DNA of 64,000 bases from Mesotaenium endlicherianum (lineage: Eukaryota > Streptophyta > Zygnematophyceae > Zygnematales > Mesotaeniaceae), in contig WELA01002297.1 of NCBI GenBank assembly GCA_009602735.1, positions 409,961 to 473,960 on the forward strand, written 5' to 3'. Positions 45,976 through 57,800 of this stretch are shown one piece after another. How positions within the stretch are numbered: the stretch's first letter is position 1; each line of letters starts with the position of its first letter. The notes beneath the pieces were generated by a model. It worked only from the letters and a program-made list of their open reading frames with translations, searched no databases and was not told the DNA's origin. Position numbers and translations under genes: made by a program.

Positions 45976-47314
45976 TTTTGCCCAAGTTGAGGGTTCGCAC
46001 AAGTGAACAAATACGTGATTCGCAAAAATCACGTCTTAGCAAATTAACACACAACACCAAGTTCAGAGAGAATCGCCCACTAAGGCTTTTGCTTAACTTT
46101 CACAAAGTCGCAGCTTACAAAACTATGAAACCATGGCATCTATGCTGGCCTGGTTTGAGTTCTTCAATCAACACGGCGCCTTAGCAATTTACACTGCCGG
46201 TTAGGCTCATTTAGTTCTTCAATGAGAACTTTACTTGTTAATCTTGCTCTTGCTGTCAACAATTTCAGTTGAGACTTATGAGAACCTGGAAATCAACACA
46301 ACACTCGCCATTTTATCTGCTCTTCGAATGCTTGTGGTTTTTGGCTCAGATCTGCGCTAGACTCCTAGCAGATTCTATTCTGCAAGCTTTCTAGTTTCTT
46401 CTTGGGAACTCCTCAGCTCTAAGCTTTCTATGATACAACGAGACGGAAATCTTCAAACGTCGGCAGAAACGTGGCTTCTCGGCTAACCTGTGGCCTTCTC
46501 CTTTGCGCTCCTTCTTCTCCTTCACTTTTGCTCTTGCGCTCCTTTCTGCTTCTTGTCAAAATGTGAGGGCAAGAATGAGGCAAGTCTGTGCAAGGCTGGC
46601 GCCTTACACAAGCACCACAAACGCCATTCTCTCTCAAGAATTTCAGCGCTTAGTCACCGCGCTTGGCTTGCATGTCGCTCTTGCTTTGCTCCTCGTACTG
46701 ATCTACCTTAGTAATCGTCACTTAGCATGCATGCACACCTCGCAACTATCGCGCGTGACTGCTTGGCTTCTCAGCCAGCGGTCACGCCAATGTGGCCTGG
46801 GAGCTTGTGACACTCGAGGTGGACGCCTAAGTTGTGGCCGTCACTCAAGAGGTCCCAGCTGAGATGGCTCACACATGCACAGCTTATTGGCTTCGCCAAA
46901 TTAGCTGTCCAGTCCAGTCAGTGTTGCCTTACTGGGCACCTGCTGACATAGACCATTCGTTGGTCCCAGCTTAATCAGCTTTCCAGCTGACTAGTCGGTC
47001 AAACCCCACCATTGCTGAGTGTCGATTTGACCGGTCATAGTCACTCTGTCGTGTGACTTGGACTTTGACTTTAGTGTTGACTTTGTAAAAGTTAGTCTTT
47101 TGGTAGGTGAGTAAATGCTTACTTTCCGTACCTGGGCGATCGTGACTTGCGCTGCGCGTGCGGCACCTTCAGCGGATTGCAGTCGCGAAAGGGTTGAGTT
47201 TGGTTGAGTAGGTTCCCATACTTCCTATCACATCTGGAATAAATTTCGACTTTCGTTCCCCGAACATTTGAATTTCAAAAGTAGTCTTTAAACCCCACCA
47301 ATAAGTGGTTTTTT
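45976..47314. other. Unassigned sequence upstream of the host locus
   Basis: No gene is supported. Overlapping frames at 46,490-46,862 have biased Ser/Leu/Cys composition and no domain. A GACTTTG/TGACTTT-rich run lies near 47,050-47,095. Confidence 0.35.
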
Positions 47315-47545
47315 TTAGATAGATGGATTTGTTGATACTGGTTGATAAAAGGTCGGACGTTTCGTTTCTAAAAATATGGACCTCGTTTTCGGTTTGGCCA
47401 CTGCAAACTTGGCCCCTTGATTGTAAGCCAAGAAGCCGGTAAACCCATACCAAGCGCCAGCCACAGAAATTAAAGCAACCACAGCCATGTTGCTGTGGAC
47501 ACACGACATTGTACGGTATCGTAAAAATATCACTGGTCCGTGCAT
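47315..47545 (-). CDS. Possible small membrane protein, divergent to the GT4-like gene
   Basis: This is a 76-residue minus-strand frame. Three in-frame ATGs are possible (47,545, 47,509 and 47,488); the last gives a 57-residue protein that begins at once with a hydrophobic segment (MAVVALISVAGAWYGFTGF), then a basic Lys/Arg-containing tail. The layout suits a small single-pass membrane protein, for example a mitochondrial or ER subunit, but I do not recognise the family. The start of the host gene lies about 210 bp away in the opposite direction, so a shared promoter is possible. It could also be a chance frame. Confidence 0.3.
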   Translation of the reverse strand: MHGPVIFLRYRTMSCVHSNMAVVALISVAGAWYGFTGFLAYNQGAKFAVAKPKTRSIFLETKRPTFYQPVSTNPSI

Positions 47546-47752
47546 TTCGACTGCTTACTACGCGCTCCAGTGTACATGAGCTTTCTGCCTAGCTCTACTC
47601 GCCTTCACAACGGAGCAGGAAGGTGCCACTTTTGGTTCACTTGAGAGATCATTAAGAATCACCACTAGTACTTGGTAATTCGTCCTGCTGTACTTGTAAT
47701 AAGACGTGGTTGCCCAAGGTGGCATTGTAGCTAAGTGCATCCACCCTGGCTC

Positions 47753-50700
47753 ATGTTGTCTCCCAGAGATATGCATTTCTCCCGTTCCCATTCATTATTA
47801 AGACGACATTCAGCATCAAAACTTACTCGTTGTCAACCAGTAGTCCTGCTATGGGTGCTTGTCGGTGCTCTATACATTTTCATATACAGGACTCCGTGTA
47901 CATCAAGCAGCCCCAAGCACCACACACTCCTAAATTCAGTGCAGGACGAGAGTGGGAACTCTGCAACAGACCGTATCAAAAAGCATGCCAGCAACTCTTG
48001 TATTCGTATTGGCATACTGAGCGCCTTTCCGCCACAGACAGGCTACACTGCAAAGTTTGCTGGCGGGCTGTACACCAACCTGGCCAGTCTCGTCCCTAGC
48101 AGTTCGAGGGTGGAAGTTTTGGCCGTAGATGAGAAAACCCTTCCTCTGAAGTATGGCCCAGAGGTCACTGTAGTCATGGGCAAAGAGTCAGAGAAGGAGT
48201 ATGTTGAGGCTGCAACTTATGCTAATAAAAATCTAGATATTATTCTCTGCATTCACGAAGATAGCATATTCGGAGGGGAGCATGGGGAATTCCTCTTTGC
48301 CTTCCTGCACACCCTCAGGCTGCCTGTGGTGTATGTGCTTCACGCAGAGGGTGATCCCCCTCTTCCATACAGGGCCATTCTGGAGGGGGTTGTCCACTCT
48401 GCGACCCGCGTCCTCGTGAAGGAAGCAGGAATTTGCCTGGACCTGCAGGTGATGAACCCCCCAACGATGTGCAACGTTCTCCCTCTCGGTTTGGTCGGGA
48501 GACCCGACAAGGTCTTGGACCTCCAGAATCGCGCATGGAGGGATCTGGCCGCGAGGACTCTAAAGTATCTGCAGAAAGACAGCACCTTCAGGAAGAAGGC
48601 CAGCTGTCCAGCTGTCACAGGCTGGTGGCCTGGCACGCGTCAGGGCGTCCTCAAGCAGGGATTCACCCTCATGTACTCCCAAGATCTGGGCCACAGGGAT
48701 TGCCAGCTGGCAGTGGGGCCGCTCTTGGAGGTCCTGAGCTTGCCCTCTGTGCACCCCACGATGAGCGTGGCCCGGGCCTCGTGCGCAGCGATTGTGCGAG
48801 CGCTATCGACGGGCCACCTGCTGTTTTCGCGCTGGCTGCCCCCGCCCCACAAGGTGCAGGCCATGGTGGAGCGCAGCGGCCAGTTCTTCTGCACCAACGG
48901 CCTCTTTGTGCTCCACGGGGACCTCAGGAGCGGGGCCGTGTTCCACACCAAGCCGCAGGAGGGGCTGCTGTTCGGGAGGGGCGTGAAGTACGCGGGCATG
49001 TTTGTGGAGTTCACGCTAGCGGGGCAGCGGCACCGCGTGCCCGTGCAGGACAACATATCCAAGTGGGGCCACAAGGTGCGTGTGTGTGTTTCTGTGCGTG
49101 CAAGGTCTTCTCACATGTTTGCTGAGTGACGGCTTAGGGGATGAATCTAGCACTGGATAGATTTTGGTTGTTTCTATCTTCCTTGGTTCAGAAATAAGAC
49201 TGGCGACCCCATGGCACGTGCCGTGCATTTTTTTTTTCTGTTCCGTGCAAACCTCGTCGGTGGACTTGCGCAAAAATAACTCAACCTCCAAAATTCCTGA
49301 CGTACAAAAAACCGCGATAACGACAAATCATATGCAGGTGGAGTTTGATAGAGTGACCTTTCAGATGACCAAGTGCGTCGCCCTCTCTCGCGGCCGCCAC
49401 GTGGGCGAGGTCACGCACATGTACACCGTCAAGGAGGGCTCTCAGGAGCTCCAAGTCACCTTCAACTTCACCGCGTCGGCTGATGTGGAGGGGGGGCCCG
49501 TGTCTGACGTGGCAATTATCACGGGCATGGACTACCTGTCGAAGCTCTACCCTGGCCTCGTGTACAATCGCATGTACTTGTACACGCGCAAGGAGGGTGA
49601 CGGGCGGCAGGGGGGGCAGAGGGAGGACGGCCAGGGCCAGGTTGAGCTCAGATCCGGGCAAGACCCAACCGAGACTCTCTACGCCAGGTGGCTCTTACCT
49701 CCCTCCCTCGCGTTCTGCCAACTGGCCTCCCTTCCCTGCAGCCTCCCTGCCTCCTTCCCGTGTCTGCATACGTACGGGGCCAGCCGTGTTGCTCTGTTCC
49801 TCCTCACTCTGCCACCCCCTCTTCGCCCTGCCTTCTCGCCCAGCCCAGCCCAGTCCATCCCACCACACACCTCTGCACTCCACCACGCTGTAACGAGCAG
49901 GTGAGTGCTGATCAATAAGGCTTTGTGGGATGGCACTCCCCCGGGTGCCTGGCTGCTCCAGGTTCCGGATGAATCAGGTGGTTGCCAAGAATACCTACGA
50001 CTTGTTCTGGAAGGTAGCGCTGGCTCGGGTGTGTGCGCTGTGTGGATGATGTTGGACTTTGAGGAGAATTCTCGGTCCCTGTGGGGTTTCGGGTTTTGAC
50101 CCTGCCTGCCTGCCTGCCTGCCTGCCTACCTGCCTCGGTTCATTGTGAGCCTTCGGGCACTTCTGGTGGTCGTACATTCTATGTACTAGGGGGGGGGGAG
50201 GGGGAAAACCGTAAACCTTCAAGACTACACCCTGGCTGACATTCTGGGCCTTTTGTGCCTCCTACACGAGCACCACAAAATGGGGAACAGTTGATGTATG
50301 TGCTTGTGCAAAGACTTTACAAGGAGAGGGACGTGCGTTGCCCTGAGTGTGGAGGTGGTGTCTGGTGGTGGCTGCTTATGGTGCCTTTGTTGCTGCTGCC
50401 AATGGTCGGGCCACTGCTCCTGCTTGCAGTGCTGATATAACTGGTGCTGGTGCCTGGTGCTAATGCTGCTGGTGCTGCTCGTGCACACATGCAGGTCTGA
50501 GAGGGCTGTGCAGTGGCACCTGCTGACGGATGGCGCAGGGCACATGGGCCTCTTCACCGTGCTGCAGAGCAGCTCGCTGCTACAGGCTCTAGAGCAGCGT
50601 GGCAACTCTGACGAGAACTACCACTACGTGTTTGCCAGGTGAGACGACGGTGCATCTCCTCGCTCCTCCGCACGCTCTTGCCAGCTGGCGGGCTGCTGGA

Positions 50701-51472
50701 TCTGAGCCCATCTGCTCCTGTCCTGTCTGCGGTTCTCCCGAGGTGTGGTGTTAAGTCTGCGCACTGCTCGCAGTGTTGCCTGCTAACAGCTTATGCCATG
50801 TGCTGCACATGTGGTCCTTATTAGAGGGCTGCCCAGGTTGGGGGGCTTGCCTGACATAATATCGTTCCCACGTGTCATGTGTAGCAGGGTTGCCCGGCCC
50901 AGGGCTGCCCGTGTTTCTCTGATCGAGCATAGACCAACTCCCCGGCTCTGTCGTCTGTGCCGTCTGGAAGAGCCCACAGATTGGAAGTTCATCTTCTTTC
51001 TGAGACCCTTTGGCATGTCTGTTTCGGCCTCTTACATGTTCCCTGCATCTCTGGTGCCCGCCGTCTGATGTGCATGTTGTCTGAATCTGACGTACATGAA
51101 GCACTGGTTCTTCCCTTCTTGTTTGTGCCCAAGGCTTGGCGTGTACAAGAATCCCGTCATAAAGCTGCAAAGCTTTTGCTGCTGGGTAGGTCTCTCCAGG
51201 TGCAGGTACATTCACGATCTGTGATTTAACATGCTCCAAGTTTCGGCTGCGTGAGTGCGCGCCCCATATGCAGGTACGAGGTGAAGGACCCCGTGGAGCA
51301 GAGCTTTGTCATATGCGAGAGGCGGTGGCTGGTGGGCACAGTGCAGCTGAAGCACCTCGCCGACTACAACAGCGTCTTTGAGAACCCCCCTGACTTCCTG
51401 GGCATCGACATGGAGGCACGCGATGGCCACCAGAAGTTCCTGCAGTTCCTCAACGTCTCGCATTACGACTGA
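47753..51472 (+). CDS. GT4-like type II membrane protein, four exons
   Basis: Exons are 47,753-49,075, 49,338-49,687, 50,495-50,638 and 51,274-51,472, giving 671 residues. All three introns (262, 807 and 635 bp) are GT-AG with ATGCAG acceptors, and the phases match. The first in-frame ATG is at 47,753; another is at 47,771. A basic N-terminus precedes one membrane segment (about 29-45, PVVLLWVLVGALYIFIY), predicting a Golgi- or ER-type signal anchor with a lumenal body. Residues about 84-270 resemble the N-terminal Rossmann half of GT4 glycosyltransferases: RIGILSAFPPQTGYTAKFAG, then IHEDSIFGGEHGEF (about 167-180), which recalls the QHEYGIFGGEAGEY motif of bacterial GT4 proteins, and LRLPVVYVLHA. 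The usual GT4 C-terminal donor-binding half is not evident; about 400 unrecognised residues follow. Glycosyl transfer is therefore inferred, and the sugar is unknown. This is the one locus I am confident belongs to the host. Confidence 0.82.
50099..50205. repeat. CCTG microsatellite and G-rich run in intron 2
   Basis: About seven copies of CTGC/CCTG tetranucleotide lie at 50,100-50,135, followed by a G-run near 50,190-50,203, inside intron 2 of the GT4-like gene. A CTGGTG/CTGCTG-rich tract lies just before the exon 3 acceptor (about 50,440-50,482). Confidence 0.7.
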
Positions 51473-52539
51473 GCCGGCTGGCCCCCTTCAAGGGCCCTCT
51501 CTCCCGAGTACCTGTCATTGAGATCTATTTATGGCCGCGGTATGGTTTTCTGCCAGAGCCTCTCTGTCTGCGGGGCCTCTGAGTACCAGATTAATTCAGC
51601 ACTTAGATATTTTGCGTAAGCCAGGAGCTGTAAGGTTAAAAACAGGAAACCTTACTCTGATTCTTGAAGCCCGAAGGCGGGACCCCTTAGTGGACCTCTC
51701 AACCTTCGCTTATTCTATAGCAAATTTTCTCATCTTGGCAAGCTCAAGCCTAGGCCAAAACCAGCGATGCTATCAAGGTAGGTCTGCGATACAAAGCTAG
51801 ATCCTTGCGCTATTCTGTAAGCGAGATTCAGATATATAATCTTGTCTGTCTAGATGCAGATTTGGCGTGAAGGCTATGGTGTAGTAGCATGCCAGACAGG
51901 CTGTCGAAGAGGTTGCTATTGCCTTGTAGGGAGTGAGGAGTAGGCAAGTAAGGACAAGTACAAGAACCAGGAGAGTCAGAGCAGCATGTAGAAATGGTGC
52001 AAGGGGGGGCTTTTCAAAGAAATTTTGTGATTGAGGAGCAGGCGTTAGCTTGAGGCGGAGGGGTTCATTGATGCAGGTTATGTCAGTGGACAACTTGTTG
52101 TAAATAGTGAGATAATCAAGCAGTGCTTGCCTCGTTGCCAAGTGTGGGGAGCGTGCTCATAATTTGGATAGTCAAGAGAATATTGACAAAACTGCAAGAT
52201 TAGTGGTCCATCCTTGCGCATTGCTATAACACACTACTTATAACTTATAGACACTTCGCCCGTTCCGATATTGTATAATTCCATCTTGTCTTGACTCTTT
52301 TTAGCTACACTGTGCATTATCTCCATACATGCAGACTTGGTGGCTATGGCTACTTCTCATGAAAGCTCTCCTTGTCATAGAAGTCCATCTTTGCTCGTTG
52401 CTGTAACACATTGCTTAGGAGTTATGAAGACCTTGACTACTCTATCCTCAAGAGTTTAAAAAGTTTGTCCGGGAACAAATCTGCACCCCTCAAATATAGA
52501 ATGTTTCTCCGCCACATCCAATCCACACATGCAAGCCGC
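51473..52539. other. 3' flank of the GT4-like gene, no gene recognised
   Basis: This should contain the 3' UTR of the upstream gene. A minus-strand frame at 51,797-52,141 has a Leu/Val-rich hydrophobic stretch but no family resemblance, and I do not call it. Confidence 0.35.
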
Positions 52540-52739
52540 TACACAAATTGCTTACTAACCTTGCTCATGCATAAGTATATTGATTGCATTATTGATGTTG
52601 GTTACCGCGTTTGACTTGTGAAGATTGCTTATGCTACTTGTGTGGTCTTTTGCTATATAATGAGTTAACCAAAAATACCATAAGGAATACTTGTTAAGAT
52701 AAAGATTTTATTTGCTTATAAGTAACTGTATTCATTTCA
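52540..52739 (+). mobile_element. Diverged Gypsy-2-like LTR remnant
   Basis: This matches the 3' half of the Gypsy-2 LTR, with the landmarks CTAACCTTGCTYATG, GATTGCATTATTGATG, TTACTTGY..GATAAAGAT and the end ATTCATTTCA. No primer-binding site follows, so it is a solo or truncated LTR. It is the most diverged of the Gypsy-2 LTRs here. Confidence 0.65.
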
Positions 52740-52914
52740 AAATGCCAGCAAAGTCCACATGACCAAGACGCAAATCTTCATACACTTGTCCAAGAGTACA
52801 AGTGGCATCCAAAAGGAACAGAGTCAAACCACTACTAGTATCCATGGTGACCACATACAGCAGACAGCACACCGTATAGATCCAAGTCTCAATACGTTGA
52901 CCTATCCGAATCAT
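52740..52914 (-). pseudogene. Possible Copia-type pol remnant
   Basis: On the minus strand, SSGLTLFLLDATCTL...YEDLRLGHVDFAG loosely resembles the segment of Copia polyproteins leading into RNase H (GL.L...L.LVGY.DADFAG). It is short and isolated, ends at the LTR remnant, and may be spurious. If real, it is an old broken fossil. Confidence 0.25.
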
Positions 52915-53813
52915 TCACTGGCTTTGACCAGCCACAATCCTATACTAAGACGTGCCAAGCACCATGTATGGCAACACCAAGAGCTCATTCAACTCAAGCA
53001 CACAAATCCTCGATGACCAAATTTGCTAACGGACCACGGACCTAAATTAAGACATGCAAAACAAAAGGGAGTCAACGGAAGAATGCTTGCACCTATAAAT
53101 CCAAGCTCTTAACCCTTTTCAACACAGATTGCATTCACAAAACAATCCATCGGACTTTAGTCAACAATCACATACGACCGCATTCATAAACATGCAGTTT
53201 CCTAGCCTGACGTTCAACAAAAAGCCTGGCCTGAGCGGTCGTGGGAAGGCTCCTGGTGCACCAATACCACATTTTCATTAATTTTATGTAAAATAACAAA
53301 ACCTTCATCACAAGCTTAGGCCCCAAGCTCCCACGATCCCAACAAGTACCAACAAGTACCACAAACGTACCCTTTAACACATCAATCAAAAGCAAGGCAC
53401 ATACCATAAATCTTCTAAGCTCACATCAAAACAGCAAACAAGAAAAGCACACAACGTCGACAGCCAAGGGTGGGACAAGAGGGTATATGTGGGATGCCAT
53501 TGTTGCTGCAAAACTTCTTCACGTAGATGTTGCAGCGTGTTGCAGCTTGTGAACGACGTACTGCACATAGACCGCGGCGAGGATAACCTGTCGTTGACAC
53601 AATATTTGGAAACTTAAGTTAGTAAATCATATGTGTAACGCATTGTCTTAGTTGCTCAATACATGCAACCATATCCAAGCTTCCTCAACCTAACCACCAC
53701 ACTTACCATGAAAGAGGAACGTCTCTTGCAAAGCAACAAGCTTATCTTAGAGGCACAATTGACTAGCAAAGCCTCCTCGTACAGTTGGAGTACACACCCC
53801 TCTCTCTACTAAT
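52915..53813. other. Unassigned sequence
   Basis: AC-rich sequence without a supported gene. Minus-strand frames at 53,168-53,568 lack domains. Confidence 0.35.
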
Positions 53814-54882
53814 TGTGGAGATTTTACATAATCAATAGAATATATTAGTTTGTTCTCATATGAAAACTTTTGAATACTTTTAGAGTAGTAATGTGTCAAA
53901 TAGATACTCAAGTGATTTGGTTCATGTCCTTTGAACCTTCTAAGGCATTTTCTAAGTTAGAAGAAGAACCTAGAAGAACTCCTTGGGGCAAAAGTCAAAT
54001 ATGCCTTTTTTAGGTCAAAAAGACACGTGTACATTATTTCTAGAAAGAGGTGGCAAGTTTTGGGATGTTTTGGGTGCCAACACAACAACATGCACCTTCC
54101 TAGAAATTACTTATATCGCAAGTATATAAACAAGAGCTAGAACATAGAAAGGCATTCGAAAATCACTCTTGTACTTTACAAATTCCAAAAATAGAAGTTT
54201 CAAGAAGCCATCCCTTTTCCAAGAAGCTACCACTTGTGTCCAAAGATCCTTGTCTTGAATAGATAAAGGATTCTACTTTACTAAATACTTTGTCTTCCTA
54301 TTTCATTACAGTGGTATTGGAGCTAGGCACTTTGGTAGCACAAGAAGATGGCCGATCCTCAAGACCAACAGCAAGCTCTTGAAGGAAGCACTTCATCTCC
54401 AAGAGATCCTCCTCCACCGCCAACGGGAGTGCCCACTTAAGAAAATCTGCCACAACAAGGAGCACCACAAAGAGAAGCACCGTCAAATCTCGTGGCAACC
54501 GCTGTGGCAAAGTTGACCCCACCACAAGGAATTCCTGCAAATGAGTTGGCAGCCTTCCGAATGACTACCCACAACCAAGTGGGCTTGGCCACCTATGAAG
54601 CAACCGTGCAAGCGTCAAGAGAAGCTATGGCTGCCATGGCTGGCCCTATTGCAAGCAACGCTGCAAATTCAGCCCCGACTCAAGCGCCTCCACAAGAGCC
54701 TACGAGAGCAAGCAAGCTCATCAAGCTTGGCAAACCCAACCCTTTCAACCCCGGGAAAGGAACCAACCTGAATTTATGACTATGCCAAATGAAGACGTAC
54801 CTCGCATTCCTTGAGGTACCCGAGGAGGACTACATTCCCTTTGCCGTTTTCTTACTTGAAACAGCAATGTCCGCTAAATGTC
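53814..54882 (+). mobile_element. LTR element 4, 5' fragment (LTR plus gag start)
   Basis: A candidate 5' LTR (53,814-54,310; starts TGTGGAG, ends TTTCATTACA, with TATA-like AGTATATAAAC at about 54,122) is followed by the primer-binding site TGGTATTGGAGC (54,312-54,323) and a Pro/Gln-rich gag beginning MADPQDQQQALEG at 54,349. Gag-like sequence continues to about 54,870 (KTYLAFLEVPEEDYIPFAV). It is broken and cut off by the Gypsy-2b remnant. No pol is left, so the family is uncertain; gag style suggests Ty3/Gypsy. Confidence 0.55.
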
Positions 54883-57800
54883 TAATACTTAATTTAATGA
54901 CTCAGTCGGGAGCAGTAGGCTGAAGTCATCTTAGGTAAGCTTGCTGACGTAGGTTAGCTTCTTGACACATTATTTGACAATCAGCAGACTGCCGTATTCG
55001 ATAGCAGCAAACTGCCCAGTCATGCACCTAACTATGGTGTGCTACATGAATGGCCAGATGACACCCTTAAGGTAGATGGCAATTCGGGATGATGGAAGAT
55101 GGCTGTGGATTTGGTTAGCCGAGGTCCTATCGACGAGGTTAACTCCCGGGTAGGTGGTGCCATCGCACTTGCCGTTGAATAGTAAACTCCTTCTATGTCC
55201 ATATGCTAGGCATTGCCCTCGAGTTTGACATTCAAAAACGAGGCCAACTCTCTTGTACCGCTTACTGAGAGATATATGAATCCAAGGCGAGAGGCCATCG
55301 ATGCGAACGGTCTTCTAACCTTGCTTATGTATGAGGTTAATGATGGCGTAATTGATGCCCGTTTACTTGCTTTTGACTTACGGATGGTTTTCACTGCTAC
55401 TGTATTGTCTTTTATGATTAATCAATCAATAGAAAGTACCATAAAGATTACTTGCTGATATAAAGATCTTCTAGTGATTGTTTGTTGCCTATGGGTAAGT
55501 TAATTCATTTCAATGGTATAAAAGCAAGTCACCACAGTCGTCTTGTATGGTAAGGACTAGGTTGTTGTAAAGAAGTTGCAGAGGAGGCAGCGGCTCTTGC
55601 TGTGGTAGCAGCTCAGCTTGTTGAGGATAAGCGTTTAGCCAAGGAGGTAGAAGAGGCAGTAAAAAAGAGATTTGCTAACAAAAGGACGGTGGAAGAGCAG
55701 ATGGCAAAGAGGGTCAATCTCCGAAACCAACCTCTTGCTGTACATACTCTTATACCTCTCCCTCACATTCGCAGAGAATTGAGTGCAATAGGCATAGCGG
55801 GAGCGGTACAAATCGGAAACTCCGAAGCTACTACTACTCGAACTAATGTTGCTGCTGCTGCGTTTGCTGGGCTACCACCTCAAGCTGTAGATCTGGGAGC
55901 ATTATTTGTGCAAATGCAATTACAAATGCGAGCATGTATCAGTCCCAACAGGAGGACAAAAGAATCATGATGGCATTGTTGCGTGACAGAGACCAACTGG
56001 GTTCTCAAACCACTAGTGGTGGTGGCAGAGGGCCGAGTAAGTCTAAGCCAAAACCTCCTCAGGACAATGACCCTCAGGGAAACAAAAATTACTACCTAAT
56101 AGACATCAAGCTGAAGTGTGTTGGATGAGAGGTACAGTCAAAGTGAGAGGAGTCAGTGATGGGCAGACTAACTTGGCACCCACCAATGCTCTTCCTCTTG
56201 TCCTATTTGGATGGCAAATGGAAAAGAAGAGGCTCCCACGAGGATGCAAATTGCTGAATGTGATGGAGTTCATCAAAAGTTGGAACCAGAAAGGAGACAA
56301 AATGTTAAGTCTGCTACTCAAAGAGATACCTCCTCAATTGGAAGAAGTGTTTGAGTAAAAGGTAAGCCCTCTGGACCACCCCACTGCTGCAAGAGTAGCT
56401 CAGTATATTGATGTTTTTAACATGCCTCCTGGATTGCCCCCAAAAAGGAAGTAGATTATAAGACTAATTTATGACCTGGGAGTTAGCCACCTTGGCAATG
56501 CACATATGGCTTGTCTTATGTGGAGAGTGAAGTTACTAAAAACACAAATTGCAAAGCTGGAGGAAAATGGTGATATTTCTTCGAGTAAATCACCTTCTGG
56601 CGCACCCATCTTATTTGTTAAGAAGATGGATGGCAGAATGCGAAAATGTGTGGATTACAGAGCTCTTAACACAATTATAGAGAAAACAAGTATGCTTTAA
56701 TCAAATCAAGAACTTGCTTGATACCGTGTCCGGTGCTAAAATGTTCAATAAGATAGATCTCAAGAGTGATTATTATCAAATCAGAATTGCTAAAGAAGAT
56801 GGACACAAGATTGCCTTCCGCACACGTTATGGACACTATGACTTTCATGCAATGCCATTTGGATTGACCAATGCCCTTGCAACCTTCATGGGTGCTATGA
56901 ATGACATTTTCAAGCCTTACTTGGATAAGTTTGTGCAAATCTTCTTGGATTATATATGAATTTTCTCTAAAGATGAAGCTAAGTATGCTGAGCTCTTGAA
57001 GACAATATTGGACATTATCAATTATATGCCAAAATGAGCAAGTGTGATTTCTTTAAGGAGAGTATTGAATTCTTAGGCCACGTTGTTAGTAAGGAAGGCA
57101 TCAATGTGGATTCTAAGAAAGTCCAGACCACAAGAAAGTGGCCAGTACCACAGTCTGACTCAAAAGTTAGATCCTTCCTCGAGTTGGCTAACCACTATAG
57201 GAGATTTATTGAGAATTATTCTTCAAAGGCTAGTAAAGTAATTGACCTTACTAAGGACATAGGGTATGTAGGAGGAAGAGCAGCAAGCTGCCTTCCAGAC
57301 TATTAAAGATGCTCTTTGTTCTGCCCCAATCTTAGCTGTGTATGACTCCAGCGAACTTATGCAGGTGGTTACTTTTGCATTTGACTTTGCCACGAGTGCT
57401 ATTTTGTTGCAGCCTGCTGACAAAACCACAAAGAATGATAAGGTAAAGCAGGATTGGCACCCTGTCTTGTATGAACCTATGAAATTCAAACCAAGGAAAT
57501 TGAAACCTGCTGATGCACTTTGTAGAAGACTTGACTTACAAGAAAGGAACTTAAGCCAACATGCTGTTGGTAAAGTGCACTCACCCCATTAAAAGTCATA
57601 AATTCCTTCTTTGAGAAACTTAGGAAAGCCTATCTTTCTGACCCAACATCTGAGCCAAGCCCCACTGATGGTGTGTGACCTGCTAACGCACTTGGATATA
57701 AGTTGAAGGGAAGGGTTTGGGTAATCGAAACTACTTCGGGCAGTCTGAAGTTGGTGATTCCTAATAACTTGGAAATAAGGTCGCGCTTACTGAGTCAAGC

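Noticed and set aside
46490-46862. Two overlapping frames upstream of the host gene
   Set aside because: Biased composition, no domain, no splice or promoter support.
48340-49130. Alternative long frames over exon 1 of the GT4-like gene
   Set aside because: High third-position GC opens other frames; only the annotated frame continues through the splice junctions with matching phase.
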